Part shown: in pieces, positions 43,890-55,394 of the stretch
Numbering within the stretch: the stretch's first letter is position 1
Layout: every line of letters starts with the position of its first letter
Assembly: GCA_031290545.1 (NCBI GenBank)
Contig: JAITNJ010000037.1
Span: 1 to 64,000 of the forward strand
Length of the DNA stretch: 64,000 bases
From: Rhodospirillaceae bacterium
GTDB taxonomy: Bacteria > Pseudomonadota > Alphaproteobacteria > Rhodospirillales > Magnetospirillaceae
Reading direction: 5' to 3'
The notes under the pieces: generated by a model
Database searches by the model: none
Told to the model about the DNA's origin: nothing
The model's input: the letters and a program-made list of their open reading frames with translations, nothing else
Translations under genes and position numbers: made by a program

Positions 43890-44053
43890 TCGATACACCA
43901 TCTTAGTTAAAACACTATTGAGCACAAAATAAACAATTTTAAAAGAGTAAACAAGCGATATTAGATGATACCTAGATCAACTGTCCACAAAAAATGAACA
44001 TATTTTTATACATATGTATGACTTTATATATATTTTATAATATATAATATATA

Positions 44054-46465
44054 TTAGTGAGTTATTATGCTCAATTCATCTACAGCTATTTTTGATTCAT
44101 CAACAACAAGTAATTGCTCATCGTCCCATTCAACAGGAGAAAAAGAGGACGTCAAAGCATTACATAACACCTCATCAACTGTTGCAACTGGCAATATTGT
44201 AAGTCCACGTTTTACGTTATTAGGAATATCAATAAGATCTTTTTCATTATCCTTAGGAATAATAACTATTTTGATTCCACCTCGTAAAGCAGCCAATAAT
44301 TTTTCCTTCAGACCACCTATAGGTAAAACTCTTCCACGTAATGTAATTTCTCCTGTCATAGCAACATCTCTTCGTACAGGAATGCCTGTTAAAATTGAGA
44401 CAATCGCAGTACACATTGTCACACCAGCTGAAGGTCCGTCCTTTGAAATTGCACCTTCTGGCACATGCACGTGAATATCACGCTTTTCAAAAATAGATGG
44501 TTTAATTCCAAAATTAACAGATCGTGATCGTACATATGATCTAGCAGCTGAAATTGATTCCTGCATTACATCACCTAATTTACCAGTATTAGTAAATACA
44601 CCCTTACCTGGCATTGATACAGCTTCGATCGACAATAACTCACCGCCCATTTCAGTCCAAGCTAATCCAGTAACTACACCAGTAAGATTTTCGCATTCCA
44701 TTTCTCCATAATGAAACTGCCGAACACCAGCATATTTTTCCAAATTACGTTTTGTTATTGCTACCTTATTGTTCAAAATTCCACTAATCAAAATCTCTTT
44801 AGTTGACTTACGTGTTAGATTGGCAATTTCACGTTCTAAATTACGCACTCCTGCCTCACGCGTATAATAACGAATTATATCACGAAGAGCTTCATCTGAA
44901 ATCGACCATTCTCCATTTTTAAGTCCAGCCGCCTTAACCTGCTTATCGATCAAATGTCCCTTAGCAATCGCAATTTTTTCATATTCAGTATACCCGGAAA
45001 GACGTACAATCTCCATACGATCTAAAAGAGGTAATGGCATTTTAAGTGTATTAGCCGTAGTAACAAACATCACATCAGAAAGATCATAATCAACCTCGAG
45101 ATAATGATCATTAAAAGAATTATTCTGTTCAGCGTCAAGAACTTCCAGCAGAGCAGATGCAGGATCTCCGTGCCAATCAGAGCCTAATTTATCAATTTCA
45201 TCGAGTAAAAATAGCGGATTTGATGATTTAGCCTTTTTCATCCCTTGAATAATCTTACCAGGCATTGAACCAATATAAGTTCTACGATGACCACGAATTT
45301 CAGATTCATCATGAATACCACCCAAAGAAACACGCACAAAATTACGCCCGATTGCTCTAGCTATCGAACGTCCTAGTGATGTCTTACCAACACCAGGTGG
45401 TCCTACTAGACACATAATAGGCCCCTTAACTTTCACTGTACGTTGTTGCACTGCAATATATTCCAATATACGATCTTTAACCTTTTCTAAACCATAATGA
45501 TCTACATTTAGTATTTTCTCAGCAGATTTGATGTCATGCTGAATCTTAACGCGTTTTCCCCATGGAATTGATAAAATCCAATCCAAATAGTTTCGTACCA
45601 CAGTTGCTTCCGCTGACATCGGACTCATGTTACGAAGCTTTTTAAGCTCACTGGTAACCTTTTCTAAAGCTTCTTTCGATAGATGTGTCTTACTGATACG
45701 TTTTTCAATTTCAGATAACTCATCTTTACCATCTTCACCTTCGCCTAATTCTTTCTGAATGGCTTTTAATTGCTCATTAAGATAATATTCGCGTTGAGTC
45801 TTTTCCATTTGCCATTTAACACGACTACGTATTTTTTTTTCAATCTGAAGAATGCCGATTTCAGATTCCATATAAGAATAAACTTTTTCCAACCGTTCGG
45901 AAGTTTTTTCAAGCTCTAAAAGTTCCTGCTTTTCTGAAAGTTTTAATTGAAGATGCGATGCGACAGTATCGGCTAATTTACTAGGATCTTTAATTTGATT
46001 AATAGAAACAAGTACCTCTGGTGGAATCTTTTTATTAAGCCTAATATATTGCTCACATTGCTTCACTACAGAACGAGACAATGCTTCTAATTCTTGAAGA
46101 TCTCCAAAATTATCATCAATAAAATCAATGTGAACTTGAAAGAATAATTCATTATCTATAAAATCGGTAATACGAGCCCTTTGACCACCCTCTATTAAAA
46201 TCTTTACAGTACCATCTGGTAATTTCAATAATTGCAATACTGTACTTACTGTACCAATTTTGTAAATATCTTCAGCAGTAGGATCATCCTGCGTAGCATC
46301 CTTCTGAGAAACAAGAAGAACTTTCTTATTTTTACTCATTCCACTATCAAGAGCACAAACAGACTTTTCACGACCAACGAATAATGGAACGATCATATGT
46401 GGGAAAACGACGATATCTCGAAGAGGAAGAACAGGAAAAATGTCTTCAAGTAATTGCTCAACCAT
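44054..46465 (-). CDS. lon: ATP-dependent protease Lon
   Basis: [64 protein letters not shown]. Confidence 0.98.
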   Translation of the reverse strand: MVEQLLEDIFPVLPLRDIVVFPHMIVPLFVGREKSVCALDSGMSKNKKVLLVSQKDATQDDPTAEDIYKIGTVSTVLQLLKLPDGTVKILIEGGQRARITDFIDNELFFQVHIDFIDDNFGDLQELEALSRSVVKQCEQYIRLNKKIPPEVLVSINQIKDPSKLADTVASHLQLKLSEKQELLELEKTSERLEKVYSYMESEIGILQIEKKIRSRVKWQMEKTQREYYLNEQLKAIQKELGEGEDGKDELSEIEKRISKTHLSKEALEKVTSELKKLRNMSPMSAEATVVRNYLDWILSIPWGKRVKIQHDIKSAEKILNVDHYGLEKVKDRILEYIAVQQRTVKVKGPIMCLVGPPGVGKTSLGRSIARAIGRNFVRVSLGGIHDESEIRGHRRTYIGSMPGKIIQGMKKAKSSNPLFLLDEIDKLGSDWHGDPASALLEVLDAEQNNSFNDHYLEVDYDLSDVMFVTTANTLKMPLPLLDRMEIVRLSGYTEYEKIAIAKGHLIDKQVKAAGLKNGEWSISDEALRDIIRYYTREAGVRNLEREIANLTRKSTKEILISGILNNKVAITKRNLEKYAGVRQFHYGEMECENLTGVVTGLAWTEMGGELLSIEAVSMPGKGVFTNTGKLGDVMQESISAARSYVRSRSVNFGIKPSIFEKRDIHVHVPEGAISKDGPSAGVTMCTAIVSILTGIPVRRDVAMTGEITLRGRVLPIGGLKEKLLAALRGGIKIVIIPKDNEKDLIDIPNNVKRGLTILPVATVDEVLCNALTSSFSPVEWDDEQLLVVDESKIAVDELSIITH

Positions 46466-46586
46466 ATTACCTCTTTAATTAAAAATTATCACAATCAAAT
46501 CTATCACTACAAAAAACTTACAATTCTTTTTTTGTTTAAAACAATTTATAAAGCATCTAAATATATATGTATGATCAGCATTGAAA

Positions 46587-47849
46587 TCATACACTAGATC
46601 CAATATCTTTATTATAATCGGTATAGATATACTGTGGTTGTGCTCGTTTTTCAACTACTGCATCATTGACTACTACTTCTTCAACATTATTAAGATTTGG
46701 AAGATCAAACATAGTATCCAATAAAATATTCTCTACAATCGAACGTAATCCACGAGCTCCTGTTTTATGTAACATAGCTTTTTTAGCAATTGACTTCAGT
46801 GATGACTCACTGAAGGACAAACGTACCCCACTCATATCAAATAACGATTGATATTGTTTAATTAACGCGTTCTTCGGTTTCGATAAAATATCAATAAGAG
46901 CTATCTCATCAAGATCTGTCAAAGTAGCAATTACAGGTAATCGACCAATAAATTCAGGAATTAAACCAAACTTTAAAAGATCTTCAGTTTCAACTTCGCT
47001 AAAAAGATCACCGATTGTTTGTTCATCATGAAAACACAAATCAGAACCAAAACCAATTGAAGTTTTCTTGTTACGAGTAGATATAATTCTTTCCAATCCT
47101 GAAAAAGCGCCACCTACAATAAACAAAATATTAGTAGTATCGACATGAAGAAATTCTTGATTTGGATGTTTACGCCCTCCTTTTGTAGGAACCGATGCAA
47201 TAGTTCCTTCCATAATTTTTAGTAAGGACTGTTGCACACCTTCACCAGAAACATCACGAGTAATCGAAGGATTTTCAGACTTACGACTAATTTTATCGAT
47301 CTCGTCAATATAAATAATACCTCGCTGCGCACGGTTAATATCGTAATTTGCTGATTGTACCAATTTAAGAACTATATTCTCAACATCTTCTCCTACATAT
47401 CCCGCTTCTGTTAATGTTGTAGCATCAGTTATAGCAAATGGAACATCTAATATACGTGCCAAAGTCTGAGCTAATAATGTCTTACCACAGCCAGTAGGCC
47501 CTAGTAATAATATATTAGACTTAGATATCTCAATATCTGATTTTTTAAAATTAGATTCTAAACGCTTGTAATGATTATGTACAGCTACTGATAGTACGCG
47601 CTTTGCATGTTGTTGACCAATTACATAATCATCCAGTGTTGTATAAATATCACTCGGATTTGGAACACCATTACTAGAATTAACAATATGTATATTACTA
47701 TCTTCTTGAATAATCTTCACGCACAGCTCAACGCATTCATTACAAATAAAAATAGCAGAGCCAGAAATTAACTTATTCACCTCATACTGACTTTTCCCAC
47801 AAAAAGAACAATTATTTTTGGAAATATTACTAATAGATTTTTTAGTCAT
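46587..47849 (-). CDS. clpX: ATP-dependent protease ATP-binding subunit ClpX
   Basis: [17 protein letters not shown] zinc finger; [27 protein letters not shown]. Confidence 0.97.
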   Translation of the reverse strand: MTKKSISNISKNNCSFCGKSQYEVNKLISGSAIFICNECVELCVKIIQEDSNIHIVNSSNGVPNPSDIYTTLDDYVIGQQHAKRVLSVAVHNHYKRLESNFKKSDIEISKSNILLLGPTGCGKTLLAQTLARILDVPFAITDATTLTEAGYVGEDVENIVLKLVQSANYDINRAQRGIIYIDEIDKISRKSENPSITRDVSGEGVQQSLLKIMEGTIASVPTKGGRKHPNQEFLHVDTTNILFIVGGAFSGLERIISTRNKKTSIGFGSDLCFHDEQTIGDLFSEVETEDLLKFGLIPEFIGRLPVIATLTDLDEIALIDILSKPKNALIKQYQSLFDMSGVRLSFSESSLKSIAKKAMLHKTGARGLRSIVENILLDTMFDLPNLNNVEEVVVNDAVVEKRAQPQYIYTDYNKDIGSSV

Positions 47850-47981
47850 CAGTTTTCTCATCATATTTATAACTGACACAATGCCAGTTATCTTTTTTTA
47901 AGATCACTATAACAATAACTAAATTCAGTTATAATAATTCATATAGTTCATAATATCCAAAAAGAACAAAAACCATTCAAA

Positions 47982-48026
47982 TTATCAAATAATGCTACTA
48001 GATCATTAAGTAGCATTATTTGATAA
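47982..48026. terminator. Perfect 18-bp inverted repeat (9-nt loop) between clpP and clpX; candidate terminator/attenuator or processing hairpin
   Basis: TTATCAAATAATGCTACT - agatcatta - AGTAGCATTATTTGATAA, about 45 bp past the clpP stop; no immediate U-tract. Confidence 0.45.
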
Positions 48027-48069
48027 AAATTAAATGATTATCTGAATTAGCTAATGACATAGATATTAG

Positions 48070-48690
48070 TTAGACGGGACGAGATTTGACAACTTCATCA
48101 ATAAGACCAAAATTTTTAGCTTCAATTGGTGTCATATATTTATCTCGCTCCATCGCATTTTCAATTACATCTAAGTTTTGACCGGTATGCTCAACATATA
48201 TATTGTTTAATCTAGCTCGTACTGAAAGAATTTCACGCGTATGGATTTCAATATCAGTAGCCTTTCCTTGTGTACCTCCTGACGGTTGATGAATCAAAAT
48301 TCGTGCGTTTGGTAAAGAAAACCGCTTGCCAGTAGTACCAGCCATCAACAAAAGAGATCCTATAGATGCAGCTTGACCAATACAAAATGTAGATACTGAT
48401 GGTCGAATATATTGCATAGTATCATATATAGCCAAACCTGAAGACACTACGCCACCAGGGGAATTAATATATAAAAATATATCCTTTTTAGAATTTTCAG
48501 ACTCAAGAAACAGTAATTGTGCACAAATCAATGATGAAACTTGATCACATACCTCGCCTATCAAAAAAATGATTCTTTCTTTTAGTAGACGAGAATATAT
48601 ATCATAAGAACGATCACCGCGATTTGTTTGTTCAACAACCATCGGAATAAGATTATTCATATAAAAATCTAATGAGTTTAAGCTTTTCAT
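48070..48690 (-). CDS. clpP: ATP-dependent Clp protease proteolytic subunit
   Basis: [62 protein letters not shown]. Confidence 0.98.
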   Translation of the reverse strand: MKSLNSLDFYMNNLIPMVVEQTNRGDRSYDIYSRLLKERIIFLIGEVCDQVSSLICAQLLFLESENSKKDIFLYINSPGGVVSSGLAIYDTMQYIRPSVSTFCIGQAASIGSLLLMAGTTGKRFSLPNARILIHQPSGGTQGKATDIEIHTREILSVRARLNNIYVEHTGQNLDVIENAMERDKYMTPIEAKNFGLIDEVVKSRPV

Positions 48691-48825
48691 TACTCAACCT
48701 TATCTTCGATATTTTCTAATATCGTTAACCTAATTCCATCAACATAATAAATGAATTTTATTCATAACCAATCGAAAGAAGTAACTCTTCTAAAACATAA
48801 ATAGAAGATTGCAATGATAATAATA

Positions 48826-50229
48826 TCATTCTTTATCAATAACATCATTTTGATTCTTTTTTTGTTTTTGATTCTTTTTTTGTTTTTGATCTGTAACTAC
48901 AGTTTCGATTTCATTATCATCAATATTATTAATAATATTACGTAGATCATTAACCGAAACAGTTTTTACTGTAACCTTAATTGTTTCAAGAATAAAATCA
49001 ATAACTCTTTCTTCGAAAATTGATGCACGCAAACTATTCAAAGCGTTTTCATTCTTTTGGAAATACTGAAATATTGCATCTTCTTGACCTGAATAACGAT
49101 TAGCTTCTTTAGTTATTGCACTATTCAGATCGTTTTGAGTAACGATAATATTTTTCTCTCGTCCAATCTCAGATAACAGTAAACCGAGACGCACACGATT
49201 AGTTGCAATTGATAAACATTTTTCTTTAAAAGATTCATTATTATTTTTATTAGTAATATTTGCATTATTTTTCAGTCGTTCTTGAATAATATCAAGCTCA
49301 ATATCTATTAAACTATTTGGTACTTCAAAATCATATTTATTGGCCAGTTGATCTAATAAATATGATTTTAACTGAATCCTCGATAATCTAGCACAATCAC
49401 GCTCTATTTCTTTAAAGATTGCATTTTTCAATTCATCCAAACTCTTGAAATCAGCATTCTTAGCTAATTCTTCATCAATTAATGCTGGTACAAACTTTTG
49501 CACTTCTCTAACTTTAACATTAAATTTTGCATCTTTACCAGCAAGTGTTCTGTTACTATAATCAATTGGAAAATTTACATTTATAATCAATTCATCATTA
49601 GCTTTAGTATTAATTAACTGATCTTCGAAACCAGGAATAAAATTACCAGATCCCAATATCAAAGAATAGCCTTCAACATTTCCACCATCAAAAATGACAT
49701 CATTAATTTTTCCTAGATAATCAATAAGTACAATCTCTCCTAATTTCGCCCTGTGTTTTTTTGACGTAATAACAGTTTTTTTCTGATGATTAGCTATATT
49801 ATTGAGAGCATCGTCAATATCAGCGTCGCTTAGTTCAGCAACAAATTTTTCTAATGATACATCTATTATTGGCCAAACGATCTTTATTTCAGGCAAAGCT
49901 TCAATTATAAGAACAAATTCGAGATCAATACCTTCATCAAAGATAGTAATTTTTACCTTAGGTTGAATTGCCGGTCGTAATTTATATTCATCGATAACAT
50001 GTTTAATTTTATCGCTAATAATGGATTCGAGCACTTCGTTAAGTATTAAAGATTTATATTTCTTTTTCAAAATAAACATCGGCGTTTTGCCAAGACGAAA
50101 TCCAGATATGTGAACAGTCTTTCCAATTTCAGAAAGACGAATTAATATTTTACTATCCAGATAATCATATGGAACAACGATCTTAAATTCGTGTTTCAGG
50201 CCATCAATATTAGTTTGATTTATTTTCAT
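48826..50229 (-). CDS. tig: Trigger factor
   Basis: N-terminal ribosome-binding FRLGKTPMFILKKKY; PPIase GEIVLIDYLGKIND; LILGSGNFIPGFEDQLI. Confidence 0.93.
   Translation of the reverse strand: MKINQTNIDGLKHEFKIVVPYDYLDSKILIRLSEIGKTVHISGFRLGKTPMFILKKKYKSLILNEVLESIISDKIKHVIDEYKLRPAIQPKVKITIFDEGIDLEFVLIIEALPEIKIVWPIIDVSLEKFVAELSDADIDDALNNIANHQKKTVITSKKHRAKLGEIVLIDYLGKINDVIFDGGNVEGYSLILGSGNFIPGFEDQLINTKANDELIINVNFPIDYSNRTLAGKDAKFNVKVREVQKFVPALIDEELAKNADFKSLDELKNAIFKEIERDCARLSRIQLKSYLLDQLANKYDFEVPNSLIDIELDIIQERLKNNANITNKNNNESFKEKCLSIATNRVRLGLLLSEIGREKNIIVTQNDLNSAITKEANRYSGQEDAIFQYFQKNENALNSLRASIFEERVIDFILETIKVTVKTVSVNDLRNIINNIDDNEIETVVTDQKQKKNQKQKKNQNDVIDKE
48848..48890. repeat. 18-bp tandem direct repeat (2.4 copies) at 3' end of tig
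   Basis: TTTTGATTCTTTTTTTGT x2 plus partial; encodes QKQKKNQKQKKNQ. Confidence 0.9.
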
Positions 50230-50300
50230 TGAATTTTTACCAACTGAAAGACTGTATCATTCTCTCTTAATATGAGATAACTGAAATTATGAGTTATTTG

Positions 50301-50388
50301 TGGTGCGGACAGGGGGATTCGAACCCCCAAGGTTTATAAAGCCGCTGGAACCTAAATCCAGTGTGTCTACCAATTCCACCATGTCCGC
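50301..50388 (-). tRNA. tRNA-Leu (anticodon TAG), CCA encoded
   Basis: GCGGACA...TGTCCGC-A-CCA, long variable arm, anticodon loop TTTAGGT. Confidence 0.96.
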
Positions 50389-50664
50389 AGACACGATAAT
50401 ATTAATCGATATTAGTCAATTGAATAGTTACTTTCTCTATATCACGTTTATAGTTTAATAAACAATCCAAAACAATCACGTCAGCAAGATCGATTTAGTT
50501 AATAAATATTGCGCTTCAATGGTTATTTTTTATATTCATCTGTAATTATAAATTATCATTCAGCATCACATCATTAATAAATAACGTATTTCCATAACAC
50601 TTTATTATATATAAGAATGAACTCAGTAAGCAAGGCAATGCTAATTGCATATTTTAAAAATGTA

Positions 50665-50738
50665 ATCAGATTTATTATTAAATAATAATAAATCTGATAG
50701 TTAAATTATAATTAAATATATATATTTAATTATAATTT
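50665..50738. repeat. Two tandem near-perfect/perfect AT-rich palindromes (50665-50698 and 50703-50738) downstream of nnrD
   Basis: ATCAGATTTATTATTA-AA-TAATAATAAATCTGAT then AAATTATAATTAAATATA/TATATTTAATTATAATTT. Confidence 0.85.
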
Positions 50739-50787
50739 CTTTACTCGATAGCGTCTATTTTTTAAATATAACTAGTAGTTAATTTAT

Positions 50788-52251
50788 TTATTGACTAAAC
50801 AATGAAATATTTTCATCAGTCAAATTTTGCAAAATTGTTGGAATTACATTTATAAGATCTTCAGCGATCAATCCTAAACCAACAATTTGAGATGCTCGTG
50901 CGTGCAACCACGAACCAAAACAAGATGCATCAAAAGGGCTCATACCCTGTGCTAATAGTCCTCCTATCAATCCTGATAAAACATCACCAGTTCCTCCACT
51001 AGCTAGTACTGGTAGCGCTTCAACTAAGATCGCTGCCCGACCATCAGGAGATGCAACAACAGTATCTGATCCTTTAAGTAAAATTACAGCACCACTAGAT
51101 GCTGCAGCTGAACTAGCTCGTGTCAATCGATCCCCTTGATAACTAAACAATCTAACAAATTCTCCATCATGCGGTGTTAGAACTGGAATCTTACCAAGAT
51201 TCCATAATACTTGTGGATCATCAGAGAAACTTGTCAAAGCATCAGCATCTATAACACACTGCTTATCTGCAGACAAAGCATCAATAACAAGATTTTTTGT
51301 TACGCAACCAACTCCAAGACCAGGACCAATAACTGTAGCTTTTACACGACGATCAAGGATCAATTGCCTCCAAGAAGATATTGACTGCACCATAATCCCA
51401 GAATGATTACTGCGATAAACATCAGTTTTTTCTTCCGGAACAACCAATGTCACCAATCCAGCTCCAACACGGCGTGCTGCCATCGCTACCAACCATGCCG
51501 CTCCAGTTAATATAGCACCACCAGATACCAAAAGATGCCCTCGATTATATTTATGATCTTCTGGTTTAGGCCATTTAATCTTATTATACCATAAAAATGG
51601 CGTATTCATAAAGATCTTAGGTGCGATTGTATCAAGTACAATTTCAGGTATTCCAATATTAGCAATAACTAATTCTCCACAAAATAAGCGTCCTGGCAAC
51701 AAAAAATGTCCTGGCTTAGGTCGAAAGAAAGTAACAGTTAAACACGCACGAGCAGATACACCTAGCACTTGACCATCATTACCATTAACACCACTTGGAA
51801 TATCGATAGATACAACATCAAGATGACGAACATTTATCTCCTCGATAATACCACGAACAAGCCCATCCAATGGACGAGTCAATCCTGAACCAAACAAAGC
51901 ATCTACTATTAACGGATTTCCATTAAGACTTTCAATTGTTAAAGGTAAAATTGATCCACACCACCGTTCAGCCATTATTATAACGTCATTTCGTAACTGA
52001 TCAACTTGCACTAAAAGAAAAAGACGCACAGCCCATCCCCAAGATGTTAATAAACGAGCTACAACGAAACCATCTCCTCCGTTATTTCCAGGTCCACACA
52101 ATACATGTACTAGACGTGGCTTAAATCGCTTACGAATAGCAACTGCAACTTGCCATCCAGCAGCTTCCATCATAACTTCATTGGAAATTCCCATATTCAC
52201 CGCCAATTTTTCTGCAATTGACATTTCTGTATTACATAATAAATAACTCAA
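50788..52251 (-). CDS. nnrD: Bifunctional NAD(P)H-hydrate epimerase / ADP-dependent NAD(P)H-hydrate dehydratase
   Basis: VLCGPGNNGGDGFVVARLL; SIDIPSGVNGNDG; VLTPHDGEFVRLF; LASGGTGDVLSGLIGGLLAQG. Confidence 0.95.
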   Translation of the reverse strand: MSYLLCNTEMSIAEKLAVNMGISNEVMMEAAGWQVAVAIRKRFKPRLVHVLCGPGNNGGDGFVVARLLTSWGWAVRLFLLVQVDQLRNDVIIMAERWCGSILPLTIESLNGNPLIVDALFGSGLTRPLDGLVRGIIEEINVRHLDVVSIDIPSGVNGNDGQVLGVSARACLTVTFFRPKPGHFLLPGRLFCGELVIANIGIPEIVLDTIAPKIFMNTPFLWYNKIKWPKPEDHKYNRGHLLVSGGAILTGAAWLVAMAARRVGAGLVTLVVPEEKTDVYRSNHSGIMVQSISSWRQLILDRRVKATVIGPGLGVGCVTKNLVIDALSADKQCVIDADALTSFSDDPQVLWNLGKIPVLTPHDGEFVRLFSYQGDRLTRASSAAASSGAVILLKGSDTVVASPDGRAAILVEALPVLASGGTGDVLSGLIGGLLAQGMSPFDASCFGSWLHARASQIVGLGLIAEDLINVIPTILQNLTDENISLFSQ

Positions 52252-52504
52252 TGTATTATTAACTCCTTTGCATTATCATTTTAAAAATTTACAAATCTTG
52301 TTTGTTAGTAAATTAAATAAACAATGAATCAATATTAATATTCATTGTTCTTACTATCTCTAATTTAAGCAGTATAAATACTTTTATTTTTTGGTGTCTT
52401 TATTAAAGTCCACACGATAATGATAAATTTATTATTATAATGACATATATCAAATAACATTACTTTTTAAAGAAAATTGCGTTACATAAACTTAGGAGAG
52501 AGTC

Positions 52505-53767
52505 GTGAAAATACTTATACTAGGAGCTGGAGTAATTGGAGTAACTTCAGCTTGGTATCTTGCTAAAGCTGGACATGATGTAGTAGTAATCGATCGTCAG
52601 CCATCAGCCGGACTAGAAACTAGTTTTGCTAATGGTGGACAGATTTCTCCATGTCACGCAGAACCTTGGGCTAATTCTTCAACACTGAAAACTGCTTTAA
52701 AGTGGATAGGTCGTAAAGATGCACCTTTATTTTTTCATTTTGATCACCTAGATCCATCTATATTGATTTGGAGCATTCGCTTTTTATTAAACTGCACGTC
52801 ATTTCGTTCTCGCATCAATACAGAACGGATTTTACGCATTGCCCTATATTCACTATCTTCCCTGCAAAGCTTACGTACTGAAACAGGAATCAATTATGAT
52901 CAAAAAACCACCGGTATACTGCATATTTATCGAAATAAAAAAAGCTTTAACCACGCAATAACTGTAGCTGAAATGATGAATAAAATTGGTCTTCTTAGAG
53001 AAATTAAAAACGCTGACGAAGTCTTATCTATAGAACCAGCATTAGTTTCCATTCATAAAGAACTTGCAGGAGGTATCTTTACAGCTAGCGATGAATCTGG
53101 AGATGCGTATAAATTCACAAAAAACCTAGCAAATTTATGTGTTAAAAGAGGAGTAATATTTCATTATAATACAACAATTATAGGATTAGAAATGACTGCT
53201 GGTCAATTAGTCTCAGTAGCAACTAATAATGGTAGAATGAAGTCTGATGCATTCGTTATTGCCTTAGGTAGTTGTAGCCCTAGTATAGCAAGACAGATTG
53301 GTATTAATCTACCGATCTGTCCTGCAAAAGGCTATTCTACTACAATTGTTATTACAGATCCAAATAAAGCACCATCAGTCGCTATTACAGATGATGAGAA
53401 TAAATTGGTTTATAGCCGTTTGGGAAATCGTCTTCGTTGTGCAGGAACAGCTGAACTGGCTACCTGGAATCTTGAAATAAACCCAACCCGCGTTAATATT
53501 GTAACAGCAAAATCTCGAACGCTATTTCCAGACATCGGAGATTTCGACAATCCACAGATCTGGTGTGGTTTACGACCAGTCACACCAGACTCAATACCAA
53601 TTATCGGAAGAACTCAAATTTCCAATCTATTTCTTAATACCGGACATGGCACTCTTGGTTGGACAATGAGCTGTGGATCAGGACGTTTACTTACAGATTT
53701 AATCTCTAATCGTCTACCAGATATCGATATGAGCGGACTCAGTTTGAATCGTTTTAGAATAATCTGA
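52505..53767 (+). CDS. dadA: D-amino-acid dehydrogenase (FAD-dependent)
   Basis: MKILILGAGVIGVTSAWYLAKAGHDVVVIDRQ; ETSFANGGQISPCHAEPWA; GHGTLGWTMSCGSGRLL. Confidence 0.94.
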   Translation: MKILILGAGVIGVTSAWYLAKAGHDVVVIDRQPSAGLETSFANGGQISPCHAEPWANSSTLKTALKWIGRKDAPLFFHFDHLDPSILIWSIRFLLNCTSFRSRINTERILRIALYSLSSLQSLRTETGINYDQKTTGILHIYRNKKSFNHAITVAEMMNKIGLLREIKNADEVLSIEPALVSIHKELAGGIFTASDESGDAYKFTKNLANLCVKRGVIFHYNTTIIGLEMTAGQLVSVATNNGRMKSDAFVIALGSCSPSIARQIGINLPICPAKGYSTTIVITDPNKAPSVAITDDENKLVYSRLGNRLRCAGTAELATWNLEINPTRVNIVTAKSRTLFPDIGDFDNPQIWCGLRPVTPDSIPIIGRTQISNLFLNTGHGTLGWTMSCGSGRLLTDLISNRLPDIDMSGLSLNRFRII

Positions 53768-54035
53768 TTAAAAAATTCATCAATACAGTGACTTCTCAAA
53801 ACCAGTTTTTATTAAAAATAGAATAAAAACATTTGGTCATAAAAAAATCTTAATAGATCAAATCTATTACTATGAACTTCTTAAATACATAAACACATGT
53901 TAATTCTATATAAAAGAGAATAACAATAAACTTAATTTACAACTTATTACAAAACACAGAGTTAATTATTTCATTTAATCAAATAATCATTGACCTATCC
54001 GAACAATTTTATATGCTATATATTTCCATATTCTA

Positions 54036-54506
54036 CTAACGTTTCGAGAATTGAAAACTGCGACGAGCTTTGGCTTTACCATATTTCTTGCGCTCAACTA
54101 CACGCGAATCACGGGTCAAAAAACCAACAATTTTTAAAGATTTGCGTAGCACTGGCTCATAATAAGTAAGTGCGCGAGAAATACCATGACGCACAGCACC
54201 GGCTTGTCCTGATAATCCACCACCTATAACAGTCGCAGACACATCAAATTGATTAATTCTATCAACCACTTGCAGTGGTTGATTTACTATCATTCGCAAG
54301 ACTGACCTAGCAAAATAAGCTTCAATATCACGATCATTAATGATAATTCGTCCGAAACCAGGCCTTATCCACACTCTAGCAACAGCATTTTTACGCTTTC
54401 CAGTAGCATAAGAACGACCCTTAGTATCAATCTTTGATTCATAAATATGAGACCCTTGGGAAGCAACAGCCTTTAGATCATCTAAATCATTAAAATCTTC
54501 GGTCAT
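54036..54506 (-). CDS. rpsI: 30S ribosomal protein S9
   Basis: [38 protein letters not shown]-terminal [16 protein letters not shown]. Confidence 0.98.
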   Translation of the reverse strand: MTEDFNDLDDLKAVASQGSHIYESKIDTKGRSYATGKRKNAVARVWIRPGFGRIIINDRDIEAYFARSVLRMIVNQPLQVVDRINQFDVSATVIGGGLSGQAGAVRHGISRALTYYEPVLRKSLKIVGFLTRDSRVVERKKYGKAKARRSFQFSKR

Positions 54507-54514
54507 ATAACAAA

Positions 54515-54979
54515 CTATATGCTCCTTTTGTTCTTCAGATTCATTGCACCGACATCAATCATTTCCGGCTGTTGTCCGTTATGAGGATGGTTCAAACCAG
54601 AATAGACATGCAGATTCTTCATTCGTACACGACCCAAAGGATTATGAGAAATCATTCTTTCGACAGCCTTAATAATCACACGCTCCGGATGATTACTGTT
54701 TAGTAGCTGACCAATTGTGCGTTTTTTAATCCCACCTGGATAACCTGTATGCCAATAAAACGTCTTATCACTCAACTTATGACCTGTCAATTTCACTTTT
54801 TCAGCATTAATAACAATCACATTGTCACCACAGTCTTGATGTGGTGCATAAATTGGTAAGTGTTTGCCGTTCAAACGAATTGATATTATACTAGCGAGTC
54901 TACCAAGGACAACACCATCAGCATCAATCACTATAAACTTTTTTTTAATATCTAACAATTTTGCGAAATAAGTTTTCAT
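54515..54979 (-). CDS. rplM: 50S ribosomal protein L13
   Basis: [55 protein letters not shown]. Confidence 0.98.
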   Translation of the reverse strand: MKTYFAKLLDIKKKFIVIDADGVVLGRLASIISIRLNGKHLPIYAPHQDCGDNVIVINAEKVKLTGHKLSDKTFYWHTGYPGGIKKRTIGQLLNSNHPERVIIKAVERMISHNPLGRVRMKNLHVYSGLNHPHNGQQPEMIDVGAMNLKNKRSI

Positions 54980-55394
54980 TAAAAACTCGAGATAAATTAA
55001 AAATCCAATGCTAGAGTTAATTTATTTTCTATTTCAAGTCAATGAAAATAATTTTTTCATGCTGTTTCACACCAAATAAACATTTTAAATTTATATAATA
55101 ATTGTACAATAAAAATCAAAATTGATGATTTTTTCATCAAAGAATTTCATAAAAATTAATTAATCTATCTTATAAACATATTTTGTTTCGCCTATAAATC
55201 CATATTTTAACACATTTTTAGTCATAATTTTTATGAATTCAAAATATTGATACAATAAATATCAATTGATAATATCAAAATTCAATAATAAACATATTTA
55301 AGTTGTGGACAGATTTATGTTAATTTTTTACAATTATTAGAAATTACCAGATCATAAAGCATAATTTAATTAGTCAATTACAGGATATGAAATA

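Noticed and set aside
44067-44474. 135-aa plus-strand ORF opposite lon
   Set aside because: Antisense to the highly conserved Lon proteolytic domain; composition reflects the reverse frame of a real gene.
45832-45840. T9 homopolymer in lon as a frameshift/pseudogene signal
   Set aside because: The reading frame is intact through it (EKKIRSR); only a generic slippage risk.
54261-54283. Inverted repeat ATCAACCACT-tgc-AGTGGTTGAT inside rpsI
   Set aside because: Lies in conserved S9 coding sequence ([11 protein letters not shown]); probably coincidental codon choice.
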